A DNA stretch of 32,995 nt from Nocardioides sp. (GTDB lineage Bacteria; Actinomycetota; Actinomycetes; Propionibacteriales; Nocardioidaceae), in NCBI RefSeq assembly GCF_030655615.1, contig NZ_JAURVJ010000022.1, positions 1-32,995 of the forward strand, written 5' to 3'. Below, piece after piece: positions 12,820-20,099 of this stretch. Made by a program: the position numbers and the translations under genes. The notes under the pieces are model-generated. The model saw only the letters and a list, made by a program, of their open reading frames with translations, was not told the origin of the DNA and ran no database searches. How positions within the stretch are numbered: the stretch's first letter is position 1; each line of letters starts with the position of its first letter.

Positions 12820-13186
12820 AGCCCGCGCCGGCGCCCAGGCGCTTGGGGTTGGGGCCGTACTGGTTGTCGGGCTTGGAGTCGGTGCACGCCCAGACGAGCA
12901 GGATGATCGCGCCGACCAGCGGGATGAGCGCGATCAGGATGAACCAGCCGCTCTTGTCGATGTCGTGGAGCCGGCGCACCGAGACCGCGAGGCCGGGCAC
13001 GAGCAGGCCGAGGCCGACCACGATCGTGAGGATCGGGATGCCGATCACGTTGTCGACGACCTGGGCGACGATGCTCACCAGGAAGTTGAAGAGGAAGAAG
13101 TACCAGTACTCCGAGCGCCGCGCCCGTCCGGAGAAGTTGGCGTAGTTCTCGACGACCACGCTGCGTATCGCATCGGCGAACGTCAT
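12809..13186 (-). CDS. DUF805 membrane protein
   Basis: A 125-residue inner-membrane protein of the DUF805 family (YhaH/YhaI-like), whose function is not established. The N-terminal signature YANFSGRARRSEYWYFFLF is intact. About three or four hydrophobic segments follow (near residues 28-50, 52-70 and 81-101), with the conserved RRLHDIDKSGW loop between them. The tail CTDSKPDNQYGPNPK is also typical, as DUF805 proteins often end with 'G-N-YGP-P'. The ATG at 13186 has AGGAG upstream. It converges on topA and diverges from tmk. Confidence 0.92.
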   Translation of the reverse strand: MTFADAIRSVVVENYANFSGRARRSEYWYFFLFNFLVSIVAQVVDNVIGIPILTIVVGLGLLVPGLAVSVRRLHDIDKSGWFILIALIPLVGAIILLVWACTDSKPDNQYGPNPKRLGAGAGYPA

Positions 13187-13293
13187 GGGGGGCTCCTGTC
13201 TGAGCGGGTCGGGCGACCCGGTGTGGCGGCAGCGTAGGTCAGGTGGTGGCCGCTTGGCGGCAACATGGCCGAAGCCGCCCCGGCGCGTGCCGG

Positions 13294-13306
13294 TAGCGTC
13301 CTGCGC
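13294..13306 (+). promoter_or_regulatory. Leaderless -10 element for tmk
   Basis: TAGCGT (13294-13299) is seven bases before the GTG at 13307, which supports that start over the ATG at 13265. Confidence 0.5.
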
Positions 13307-13966
13307 GTGCCCCTGCCCCCCTCGCTCCCGGCGTACGCCGACCGTGGCGTCCTCGTGTGCTTCGAGGGGGGCGAGGGGTCGGGCAAGTCGACCCAGTCCC
13401 GGCGCCTGGGGGCGTGGCTCGAGGCCGACGGCTTCGACGTCGTCCTCACCTACGAGCCCGGCGACACACCTGTCGGCAAGGAGGTGCGCCGCATCGTGCT
13501 CAGCCCCGAGACGGGCGAGCTCGACGACCGCACCGAGGCCCTGCTCTACGCCGCCGACAAGGCCGAGCACGTCGCCACCCTGGTCAGGCCCGCGCTCGAG
13601 CGGGGTGCCGTGGTCGTCACCGACCGCTACGTCGACTCGACGCTGGCCTACCAGGGCGCGGGCCGCACGCTCGACGTCGCCGAGGTGGAAGCCGTGGCGC
13701 GCTGGGCCACCGGCGACCTGCGGCCCCACCTCACCGTCGTGCTCGACCTCGAGCCCGCGACCGGGCTCGCCCGGTTCGAGGGCCGCGACCGCATCGAGGG
13801 CGAGTCGCTCGCGTTCCACCAGCGGGTCCGCCAGGCGTTCCTCGTGATGGCCGCGGCCGACCCCGACCACTACCTCGTGCTCGACGCCCGCGCCGACGTC
13901 GACGCGATCGAGGCCGCCGTACGCGCCGCGGTGCTGCCGCACCTGGGCCAGGCCGCCCGCACCTGA
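13307..13966 (+). CDS. tmk: Thymidylate kinase
   Basis: Phosphorylates dTMP to dTDP in the dTTP pathway. The 219-residue protein has the P-loop FEGGEGSGKSTQ near residues 19-30, the signature DRYVDSTLAYQGAGR with the DR(Y/F) motif, and a LID-type region GRDRIEGESLAFHQRVR. The usual T-R-E-P-G(G) loop is LTYEPGD here, so the Arg before the Glu is missing; I recall similar F/Y-EPG versions in Nocardioides. The GTG at 13307 fits a leaderless promoter; an ATG at 13265 would add 14 residues. It is followed by holB after 53 bp, the usual actinobacterial order. Confidence 0.95.
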   Translation: MPLPPSLPAYADRGVLVCFEGGEGSGKSTQSRRLGAWLEADGFDVVLTYEPGDTPVGKEVRRIVLSPETGELDDRTEALLYAADKAEHVATLVRPALERGAVVVTDRYVDSTLAYQGAGRTLDVAEVEAVARWATGDLRPHLTVVLDLEPATGLARFEGRDRIEGESLAFHQRVRQAFLVMAAADPDHYLVLDARADVDAIEAAVRAAVLPHLGQAART

Positions 13967-14007
13967 CCCGGCTGACCCGGGTCGGGACGGCTGTCGGTGG
14001 GGTCGCG

Positions 14008-14019
14008 TAGGTTCGGCCC
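14008..14019 (+). promoter_or_regulatory. Leaderless -10 element for holB
   Basis: TAGGTT (14008-14013) is followed by six bases and the ATG at 14020. There is no Shine-Dalgarno sequence. Confidence 0.5.
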
Positions 14020-15186
14020 ATGCCCACCGACACCCGACCCGTGACGTCGGTCTGGGACGACCTGCCGGGCCAGGAGCACGCGGTCACCGCGCTCCGGCGG
14101 GCCGTCGGCGGCGACGGCATGACCCACGCCTGGCTGTTCACCGGGCCGCCCGGATCGGGCCGGTCCAACGCCGCGATCGCGTTCGCCGCGGCCCTGCTGT
14201 GCCCCCAGGGCGGCTGCGGCGAGTGCCACGCCTGCCGCACCGCGCTGGCCGGCACCCACGCCGACGTCACGATCCACCGCACCCAGAGCATCCAGCTGCG
14301 CATCCACGAGGCCAAGGAGCTCATCCGCCAGGCCGCGCTGAGCCCGGTCGGGTCGCGCCAGGTCTTCATCATCGAGGACGCCGACCGCTTCAACGACCAC
14401 TCCGGCAACGCGATGCTGAAGGCCATCGAGGAGCCCCACCCCCGCACCGTCTGGCTGCTCTGCGCGCCGACGCTCGAGGACGTGCTGCCGACCATCCGCT
14501 CGCGCTGCCGCCAGGTCAACCTGGCCACGCCCACGCCGCGCGACGTCGCCGCGTTCCTGGTGCGCACCGAGGGCGTGCCCGAGGCGGTGGCGTCCTACGC
14601 CGCCCGTGCCAGCCAGGGCCACATCGGCCGGGCCCGCGCCCTCGCTCTTGACGAGGCCACCCGCAACCGGCGCCGCGAGGTCGTCTCGCTCCCGACCCGG
14701 CTGACCTCCCTCGGCGCCTGCATGACGGCGGCGACCAACCTCGCCGAGGTCGCCAAGGAGGAGGCCGAGGCCATCACCGGCGAGCTCGACGCCCGCGAGA
14801 AGTCCGAGCTCGACGCGGCCTACGGCGTCGAGGAGCGCGGCCGCCGCCCCCGTGAGTACGGCCCGGCCCTCAAGGAGATGCTCGACGACCAGAAGCGCCG
14901 CTCCCGCCGCCGTCTCATCGACCACGTCGACCGCGGCCTGATGGACCTCGTCTCCGTCTACCGCGACGCCATCGCCCTCGCTCTCGGCGCCCCCGTCGAC
15001 CTCGTCAACCAGGAGATGCGCGGCGACATCGCCGAGCTCGTCCGCGACTCCACCCCCGAGCTCAACGTGCGCCGCATCGACTGGATCTTCGAGGCCCGCG
15101 AGCAGATGGTCGAGTTCAACGTGCCGGTCCAGCTCGCCCTCGAGTCGATGATGGTGGCGCTCAAGGTGCCCTCGCGCGGCGACTGA
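14020..15186 (+). CDS. holB: DNA polymerase III subunit delta'
   Basis: The delta' subunit of the clamp-loader complex, 388 residues. The P-loop-like GPPGSGRSN has Arg in place of the catalytic Lys, as expected for a delta' that does not itself hydrolyse ATP. A Cys-rich zinc module (GGCGECHACR) follows. Then come the Walker B-like FIIEDADRFN, the conserved NAMLKAIEEP, and the arginine-finger motif TIRSRCRQV. The C-terminal third is the helical collar domain. It belongs to the tmk-holB pair. The ATG at 14020 is set by the nearby TAGGTT hexamer. Confidence 0.95.
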   Translation: MPTDTRPVTSVWDDLPGQEHAVTALRRAVGGDGMTHAWLFTGPPGSGRSNAAIAFAAALLCPQGGCGECHACRTALAGTHADVTIHRTQSIQLRIHEAKELIRQAALSPVGSRQVFIIEDADRFNDHSGNAMLKAIEEPHPRTVWLLCAPTLEDVLPTIRSRCRQVNLATPTPRDVAAFLVRTEGVPEAVASYAARASQGHIGRARALALDEATRNRRREVVSLPTRLTSLGACMTAATNLAEVAKEEAEAITGELDAREKSELDAAYGVEERGRRPREYGPALKEMLDDQKRRSRRRLIDHVDRGLMDLVSVYRDAIALALGAPVDLVNQEMRGDIAELVRDSTPELNVRRIDWIFEAREQMVEFNVPVQLALESMMVALKVPSRGD

Positions 15187-15222
15187 GGGTGCCACGGTGG
15201 TCGAGGAGGGCGGAGCCGGGTC

Positions 15223-15285
15223 GGCGGTGTGTCAGCCACCGAAGGGGTCGTCTGGGATCGGTGTTTGGGTGGCTGGCTGACCGCT
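15223..15285. repeat. Palindrome unit R1 (degenerate)
   Basis: CAGCCACC (15233-15240) pairs with GGTGGCTG (15268-15275), and GCGGT (15224-15228) pairs with ACCGC (15280-15284). The loop is about 26 bases. It has the most mismatches of the five copies. Its loop start, GAAGGGGTCGTCTGGG, is close to that of R2. Confidence 0.7.
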
Positions 15286-15324
15286 CCATCGGGCCGGGTC
15301 GAACCGGGCCGGGTGGGGTCGGGT

Positions 15325-15388
15325 GGGCGGTTTGTGAGCCACCGAAGTGGTCGTCTGAGCAGGGAACTCGGTAGCTGGCCGACCGCCC
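15325..15388. repeat. Palindrome unit R2
   Basis: GGGCGGT (15325-15331) pairs with ACCGCCC (15382-15388), and AGCCACCG (15337-15344) pairs with CGGTAGCT (15369-15376) with one mismatch. The loop is 24 bases. Confidence 0.75.
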
Positions 15389-15404
15389 GCCAGTGGCGCG
15401 CGGC

Positions 15405-15460
15405 CTGTGGAATTGACCGGGAATCGTCCACAGTCGGCCGCACGAGGGCGTTCTCCACAG
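15405..15460. promoter_or_regulatory. Cluster of DnaA-box-like sequences
   Basis: TCGTCCACA (15424-15432) and TTCTCCACA (15451-15459) each differ by one base from the actinobacterial DnaA box TTGTCCACA. AATTCCACA is present on the minus strand (15414-15406). They could be DnaA sites or an operator for the following gene; spacing alone does not decide. Confidence 0.35.
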
Positions 15461-15512
15461 GTGGTCGGACCAGGTCTGCCGAAGCGTGGCCCGTTCTCTG
15501 ACCCTGGCCGTC

Positions 15513-16487
15513 ATGAACCCGATCCCGGAAGATCTCTGCCAACGGCCCTTCTCGCGTGCCGAAGCGCTCGACGCCGGTGTCACCTCACGCATGCTGGAGG
15601 GGCAACGTTTCGTCCGCGTCCACGACGGCGTGTGGCGGGTCCGCGACCACGAGATGACCGACGAGGACTGGCTGCTCGCAGCCCAGCTCGCCCTGCCCGC
15701 CCGAGCCCACCTCACCGGCATCAGTCGGCTGCAGCAGCTCGGACTCGACTTCGGGCCGCGCCTTCCCATCAGGTTCGTGGTCGAGGGCGACCTCCATCGC
15801 CAGCTCGAGAACGTGTTCCTCCACCGCACCAAGAAGCTGGCGCCCCGTGACGAGATCGGCATCTGCGTCGCGGCCGCCTTCATCGCCTACTGCTCCCTGG
15901 CGCGGGTGATCGATGCCGTCAAGGTCGGGGACTGGCTGCTCCACCACGGTCACATGACTCTCGACGAGCTCAAGGCATTGGCCTATGGCGCGCGATGGCG
16001 GGCCGGCGCCTTCGAGGCGCTGTGGATCTGCGACTACCTCGACGGCGACAGCCGGTCCCTCAAGGAGTCAGAGACCCGGGCCGTGCTCGAGTTCGCAGGA
16101 CTGCCCCGCCCCAAGGTCAACGCCACCGTCCCGCTCTGGGAGACGGTCACGATCATCGTCGACCTGTTCTACGTGGCGTTCCGGGCGGCGGTCGAGTACG
16201 AGGGGCGCCAGCACTTCGAGGACCCGATCCAGTTCGCCAGCGACATCGGCCGTTACGCCGCCCTCCGTCGCGGGGAGATCGCCTACGTCCAGGCGACCAA
16301 CGAGAAGCTCAACCAGCCGCGCCACCTGGTCCTCGAGGTCCACCAGATGCTGGTGACGCGTGGCTACGACGGACCCGCGCCCGAGTTCGGCGACCGGTGG
16401 GCGTCGCTCTTCGGTCCCCTGAGCAAGGCCGTTGAGGGCTTGCGTAGGGAGTTCCTGCTGCGCGACGCGAGCGGCGAGGTGGCTTGA
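15513..16487 (+). CDS. AbiEi-like winged-helix / DUF559 (PD-(D/E)XK-type) protein
   Basis: A 324-residue protein of a common actinobacterial family. Residues about 12-45 (PFSRAEALDAGVTSRMLEG, then RFVRVHDGVWRV) resemble the AbiEi-type N-terminal winged helix. Residues about 185-300 resemble DUF559/Vsr-like nuclease domains: Glu187 in ESETRAVLEFAGLPRP, Asp217 in IIVDLFY, and Glu228-x-Glu230 in AVEYEGRQHF. These match the spacing of a PD-(D/E)XK site, with EYEG where most relatives have EYDG. No toxin partner (AbiEii) is adjacent, so an antitoxin role is not supported. The ATG at 15513 places the start about ten residues before the first motif; a GTG at 15486 is possible. The gene sits alone between two and three copies of a long palindrome. 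Nuclease activity is inferred, not shown. Confidence 0.8.
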   Translation: MNPIPEDLCQRPFSRAEALDAGVTSRMLEGQRFVRVHDGVWRVRDHEMTDEDWLLAAQLALPARAHLTGISRLQQLGLDFGPRLPIRFVVEGDLHRQLENVFLHRTKKLAPRDEIGICVAAAFIAYCSLARVIDAVKVGDWLLHHGHMTLDELKALAYGARWRAGAFEALWICDYLDGDSRSLKESETRAVLEFAGLPRPKVNATVPLWETVTIIVDLFYVAFRAAVEYEGRQHFEDPIQFASDIGRYAALRRGEIAYVQATNEKLNQPRHLVLEVHQMLVTRGYDGPAPEFGDRWASLFGPLSKAVEGLRREFLLRDASGEVA

Positions 16488-16501
16488 CCGGGCCGGCCCG
16501 G

Positions 16502-16572
16502 GGTGGGCGGTGGGTGAGCCACCGTTGCTGGTCTGTCGAACGACGGGTTCGGTGGCTGACGCACCGCCCACC
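16502..16572. repeat. Palindrome unit R3
   Basis: Arms 16502-16524 and 16550-16572 pair at 21 of 23 positions around a 25-base loop. The arm core is GTGAGCCACCG on the left and CGGTGGCTGACG on the right. The loop begins TT and ends GTT. Confidence 0.9.
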
Positions 16573-16585
16573 GACCCGACCCCGG

Positions 16586-16650
16586 GGGCGGTAGCTGAGC
16601 CACCGTTCCGGTCCCGCGAGACAGCGAGTTCGGTGGCTCACGCACCGCCC
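16586..16650. repeat. Palindrome unit R4
   Basis: Arms 16586-16605 and 16631-16650 pair at 17 of 20 positions around a 25-base loop (16606-16630) that begins TT and ends GTT. The loop interior differs from R3 and R5. Confidence 0.9.
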
Positions 16651-16669
16651 ACCCGACCCGACCCCACGA

Positions 16670-16730
16670 GCGGTGGGTGAGCCACCGTTCAGCCCTCCCG
16701 AGAAGGCGCGTTCGGTGGCTCACGCACCGC
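16670..16730. repeat. Palindrome unit R5
   Basis: Arms 16670-16687 and 16713-16730 pair at 17 of 18 positions around a 25-base loop (16688-16712), again TT...GTT. It is the best-preserved copy. Confidence 0.9.
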
Positions 16731-16800
16731 CCACGGGTCGGGTTGGCGCGTCACGACATGATGGGGGCGCTCGCCGTCCGCGTGGAGAAGGGTCGTCACG

Positions 16801-18390
16801 GTGAACAAGAAGCTCGTGCTGGTGGTCGCGATCGTGGCCGTGCTGGTGCTCGGCGTCGGTGGGGGCCTCGTGGCCGCCCTCGTCGTGGGGGACGGCGACG
16901 ACAGCCCGTCGACTGACGCCGACCCCACCTCGCGGTCGACCGAGCCCGCCGCCACGCCGGACACCGACACCCCGACGACGGCCGCCGGTCCCGTGCCCGA
17001 GGGGCTGGAGGAGTTCTACTCCCAGCAGCTCGCGTGGGAGGACTGCGGCGGCAACGAGTGCGCGGCGCTCACGGTGCCGGTCGACTACCTCGAGCCCGAC
17101 GGTGACACCGTCGACCTCAAGATCGAGCGGGTGCCGGCCGGCGACCAGGCCGATCGGATCGGGTCCGTCGTGGTCAACCCGGGCGGCCCCGGAGCGCCGG
17201 GTACGACGATGGCCGAGAACGCCACGGGCTACTTCCGCTCCGAGCTCCTCGACCGGGTCGACATCGTCGCCTTCGACCCGCGCGGCACCGGTGAGTCCGA
17301 CCCGGTCGACTGCCTCGACGACGCCGACCTCGACGCGTTCGTCGCCCAGGACCCCGCGCCCGACGACGCCGCCGAGGGCGAGGAGATCACCGCCAACCAG
17401 GACGAGTTCTTCGCCGGCTGCGTGGCCAGCTCGGACTCGCTGATCGGCCACGTGTCGACCGTCGAGGCGGCCCGCGACATGGACGTGCTGCGCGCGGCGC
17501 TCGGCGAGGAGAAGCTGAGCTACCTCGGGTTCTCCTACGGCACCACGCTGGGCTCGACCTACGCCGAGCTCTACCCGGGCAACGTCGGCCGGTTCGTGCT
17601 CGACGGGGCCACCGACCCGACCCTCGACTTCCGCGACAACGCGCTCAGCCAGGCGGCCGGGTTCCAGACCGCGCTCGACGCCTACGTCGACGACTGCGTC
17701 GACGGCGGCGACTGCTTCCTCGGTGACTCCCGCGAGGCCGGGCTGGCCACGATCGAGGACCTGCTCGCCGACATCGAGAAGTCCCCGCTGCCCACCAACC
17801 AGGACCGCGACCTCGAGGCCGGCAACGCGCTCTACGGGCTGATCACGCCGCTCTACAGTCGCGACAGCTGGTCCTACCTCGACCAGGCGCTCGAGGAGGC
17901 CCTCGACGGCAGCGGCAGCACGCTGCTGCTCCTCTCCGACCTCTACGGCTCGCGCAACGCGAGCGGCGGCTACGACGACAACAGCCTCGAGGCCATCCTC
18001 GCCATCAACTGCCTCGACGACCCGTCGTCGATCGAGCCGGCCGACGTGCCGGCCGAGTTCCCCGCGTTCGACGAGGCCTCGCCGACGTTCGGCCGGGTCT
18101 TCGCGTGGGGGCTCATCGGCTGCCACGGCATCCAGGTCGAGGCGGCCGAGCCGACCCCGATCATCGACGGCGAGGGCGCCGCGCCGATCGTGGTCGTCGG
18201 CACCACCCGCGACCCCGCCACGCCCTACGAGGAGGCTGTCGCGCTCGCCGAGCAGCTCGACAGCGGCGTCCTGCTCACGCGCGACGGCGACGGCCACACC
18301 GGCTACAACAAGGGCAACAGCTGCATCGACGAGGCCGTCGAGGGTTACCTGATCGACGGCACCGTGCCGGAGGACGGCACCGAGTGCTGA
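16801..18390 (+). CDS. Secreted alpha/beta-hydrolase, tripeptidyl aminopeptidase (SlpD/E-like) family
   Basis: A 529-residue exported serine hydrolase; relatives cleave tripeptides or related substrates outside the cell. A Lys-Lys start and a hydrophobic helix (residues about 4-30, LVLVVAIVAVLVLGVGGGLV) form a membrane anchor or signal peptide. A Thr/Pro/Asp-rich linker of about 45 residues follows. The oxyanion motif VVNPGGPGAPG is near 120. The catalytic triad appears to be Ser245 (GFSYGTTLG), Asp471 (TTRDPATPYE) and His499 (GDGHTGY). A C-terminal TAP-like domain with Cys pairs ends in GTVPEDGTEC. The GTG start has GAGAAGG about eight bases upstream. Substrate preference is not readable. 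Confidence 0.93.
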   Translation: MNKKLVLVVAIVAVLVLGVGGGLVAALVVGDGDDSPSTDADPTSRSTEPAATPDTDTPTTAAGPVPEGLEEFYSQQLAWEDCGGNECAALTVPVDYLEPDGDTVDLKIERVPAGDQADRIGSVVVNPGGPGAPGTTMAENATGYFRSELLDRVDIVAFDPRGTGESDPVDCLDDADLDAFVAQDPAPDDAAEGEEITANQDEFFAGCVASSDSLIGHVSTVEAARDMDVLRAALGEEKLSYLGFSYGTTLGSTYAELYPGNVGRFVLDGATDPTLDFRDNALSQAAGFQTALDAYVDDCVDGGDCFLGDSREAGLATIEDLLADIEKSPLPTNQDRDLEAGNALYGLITPLYSRDSWSYLDQALEEALDGSGSTLLLLSDLYGSRNASGGYDDNSLEAILAINCLDDPSSIEPADVPAEFPAFDEASPTFGRVFAWGLIGCHGIQVEAAEPTPIIDGEGAAPIVVVGTTRDPATPYEEAVALAEQLDSGVLLTRDGDGHTGYNKGNSCIDEAVEGYLIDGTVPEDGTEC

Positions 18391-18418
18391 GCGGTCACGC
18401 CGGATAGTTCCGCTGGCG

Positions 18419-18434
18419 CCCGGCCCACGCCGGG
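18419..18434 (+). terminator. Short hairpin after the hydrolase gene
   Basis: CCCGGC (18419-18424) pairs with GCCGGG (18429-18434) around a four-base loop, 28 bases after the hydrolase stop. It could terminate that gene or lie in the leader of the next one. Confidence 0.4.
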
Positions 18435-18449
18435 GGCGAGGGTGGGCAC

Positions 18450-19076
18450 ATGTCGGCCCTCGGACGTCTCCTCGCCCCGCTCCTGCTGCTGCCGCTGCTC
18501 GCGGTCCCCACGGCGTCGGCGACCACGTCCGCCACCACGACGCACACCAGGGCCGCCAACGCCGGCGCCACCCAGGAGCGCGCCCGCATGTGCGCCAACG
18601 GTCGCCCGCAGAAGACGATCACCGAGCGCCTCGGCGACGGGCCCCGCGGCGCGGACATCAACGGCGCCGGCCTCTGGCACAGGCGGGCCGACACCTGCAT
18701 CTGGACCACCGTCACCGGCCGCCTCACCGTCGCCGGCTCGCAGGCGATCCAGGTCCTCTACGACACCGACCCCGACCGCGCGGGCGCGGAGTTCTACGCG
18801 TTCTCCTACAGCCCGATCGACGGCGACGAGCGGCGCGGGTCGTTCCTGGTCGGACGCGTCGACGGCGAGTGGCGCTACCTCGACTGCGCCGTCTACTTCT
18901 TCTTCCGGCCCGGCCGCGACCAGGTCGGGATGGGCCTGCCCAAGACCTGCCTCGGCAGCCCGCGCAAGGTGCGGGTCAAGGTCCAGCTGTGGGACATCAT
19001 CGCCTACCGCGCCGACAACCAGTGGCGCGGCAAGGCCGACCAGATCCCCAACCGCCGCTGGTCCAAGCGCTTCTGA
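18450..19076 (+). CDS. Small secreted protein with four cysteines, unknown family
   Basis: A 208-residue protein I do not recognise. Residues 1-24 form a signal peptide (RLLAPLLLLPLLAVPTASA, cleavage after ASA). The mature part has four cysteines (in RMCANG, DTCIWT, YLDCAVY and KTCLGS), enough for two disulfides. It has alternating aromatic-rich strands (GLWHRRADTCIW, EFYAFSYSP, WRYLDCAVYFFF) suggesting a beta-rich fold. It ends in a basic tail (RRWSKRF). No catalytic motif is visible. The ATG at 18450 follows GAGGGTG closely. It may be co-transcribed with the hydrolase 59 bp upstream unless the intervening hairpin terminates. Confidence 0.75.
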   Translation: MSALGRLLAPLLLLPLLAVPTASATTSATTTHTRAANAGATQERARMCANGRPQKTITERLGDGPRGADINGAGLWHRRADTCIWTTVTGRLTVAGSQAIQVLYDTDPDRAGAEFYAFSYSPIDGDERRGSFLVGRVDGEWRYLDCAVYFFFRPGRDQVGMGLPKTCLGSPRKVRVKVQLWDIIAYRADNQWRGKADQIPNRRWSKRF

Positions 19077-19086
19077 CCGCAACCGT

Positions 19087-19098
19087 CACCGGCCGGTG
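19087..19098. terminator. Palindrome between convergent genes
   Basis: CACCGGCCGGTG is a perfect 12-bp palindrome between the ends of two convergent genes. It is a possible weak bidirectional terminator. Confidence 0.3.
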
Positions 19099-19109
19099 GG
19101 ACGCGGGGA

Positions 19110-20099
19110 TCAGGGCAGCCGCGAGAACCAGCGCAGGCTCAGCCCGGCGGCCAGCAGGCCGAGGAGCAGGGCCGCGGCCACGACGACGGGCGTGACGTCG
19201 CGCGGCTCGGTGCGGTAGCCGATCGACGACTGGATGTCGTCGTAGACCTCGTCGAGCTCGGCGGCGGTCTCGGCGGAGTAGCCGTTGCCACCGGTCGCGT
19301 CGGCGAGGGAGTCGAGCGACGGCTGGTCGACGGGGACGGGGACGGTCTCGCCGTCGACCTCGACGGTGCCGGTGGGGGTGCCGTAGGCGATGGTCGAGAC
19401 GGGTACGCCGGCCTCGGTGGCGGCCGCCGCGGCCTGCTCGATGCTGCTGCCGACGGTGTTGGTGCCGTCGGAGAGCAGCACGATCTGGGCCGGGACGGGC
19501 TCGGCCTCGCCGCCGTCCTCGGTGGTCGACTGGTCGCCGAGCGCCTCGATCTGGGCGAGCGAGGTGACGACGCCGTCGCCGATCGCGGTGCCCTCGGCGA
19601 GCTCGAGCCGGTCGAGCGCCGCGATCGCCTTGGCCTTGTCGGGGCTGGGCTCCGACAGCACGGCTGCCGACCCGGCGAACTCGACGATGCCGACGTTGAA
19701 CCCGTCGGGCAGTCCCTCGACGAACGCCTGCGCCGCCTCGCGTGCCGCGGTCAGCCGGTCGGGCGAGACGTCGGTGGCCTGCATCGACAGCGACACGTCG
19801 ACGGTGACGATCACGGTGGCGCGCTCGCGGGGCACCTGCTCGTCGACCTGCGGGCGGGCGGCAGCGAAGGCCAGCACGACGAAGGCCAGCAGCAGCAGGA
19901 CCGCCGGCACGTGCCGGCGCCACGCGGGTCGCTTCGGCACGAGGCGCTCGAGCATGGGCAGGGTCGCGAAGCGGACGGCGTACGTCGTGCGGCGCCGCTG
20001 GGCGAGGAGGTAGAGCACGAGCAGCGCGGCCACGGGCACGAGCAGCCAGAGCCAGCTGGGGGAGGCGAGGGCCAGCATCGGGGTCACGGGGGCGCTCAT
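19110..20099 (-). CDS. VWA-domain membrane protein (BatA-like)
   Basis: A 329-residue membrane protein, the last gene of the moxR-DUF58-VWA operon. Two N-terminal transmembrane helices (about residues 13-33 and 65-83) flank a cytoplasmic loop. The von Willebrand A domain (about 94-290) has an intact metal-ion-dependent adhesion site beginning D101-x-S103-x-S105 (VDVSLSMQATD), with LLSDGTNTVG later. A C-terminal helix (about 302-322) anchors it again. In this family MoxR ATPases are thought to act as chaperones for VWA proteins and metal centres, but the client here is unknown. Its start overlaps the DUF58 stop by four bases (ATGA), a sign of translational coupling. Confidence 0.93.
   Translation of the reverse strand: MSAPVTPMLALASPSWLWLLVPVAALLVLYLLAQRRRTTYAVRFATLPMLERLVPKRPAWRRHVPAVLLLLAFVVLAFAAARPQVDEQVPRERATVIVTVDVSLSMQATDVSPDRLTAAREAAQAFVEGLPDGFNVGIVEFAGSAAVLSEPSPDKAKAIAALDRLELAEGTAIGDGVVTSLAQIEALGDQSTTEDGGEAEPVPAQIVLLSDGTNTVGSSIEQAAAAATEAGVPVSTIAYGTPTGTVEVDGETVPVPVDQPSLDSLADATGGNGYSAETAAELDEVYDDIQSSIGYRTEPRDVTPVVVAAALLLGLLAAGLSLRWFSRLP

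Larger units (their letters stand above)
15187..15512. other. Intergenic region with two palindromes and DnaA-box-like sites
   Basis: No gene is seen in these 326 bases. They hold palindrome units R1 (15223-15285) and R2 (15325-15388). Next to them is a 55-base stretch with CTGTGGA (15405-15411) opposite TCCACAG (15427-15433), and a further TCCACAG at 15454-15460. Confidence 0.7.
16488..16800. other. Intergenic region with three tandem palindromes
   Basis: No gene is seen in these 313 bases. They hold palindrome units R3, R4 and R5 with a period of 81-82 bases, separated by CCGACCCGACCCC-like spacers. About 65 bases follow with the ribosome-binding site of the hydrolase gene (GAGAAGG near 16786). 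Confidence 0.8.

Noticed and set aside
15513..16487. AbiE toxin-antitoxin pair
   Set aside because: Only the AbiEi-like N-terminus is present and no nucleotidyltransferase toxin gene lies next to it.
16309..16723. Minus-strand frames with repeated 'SHRT...RWLTHRPP' peptides
   Set aside because: They are translations of the palindromes R3-R5 and differ in frame between copies; there is no start signal or conserved domain.
16505..16730. CRISPR array
   Set aside because: Repeats are inverted pairs rather than direct repeats, there are only three units, and no cas gene is present.
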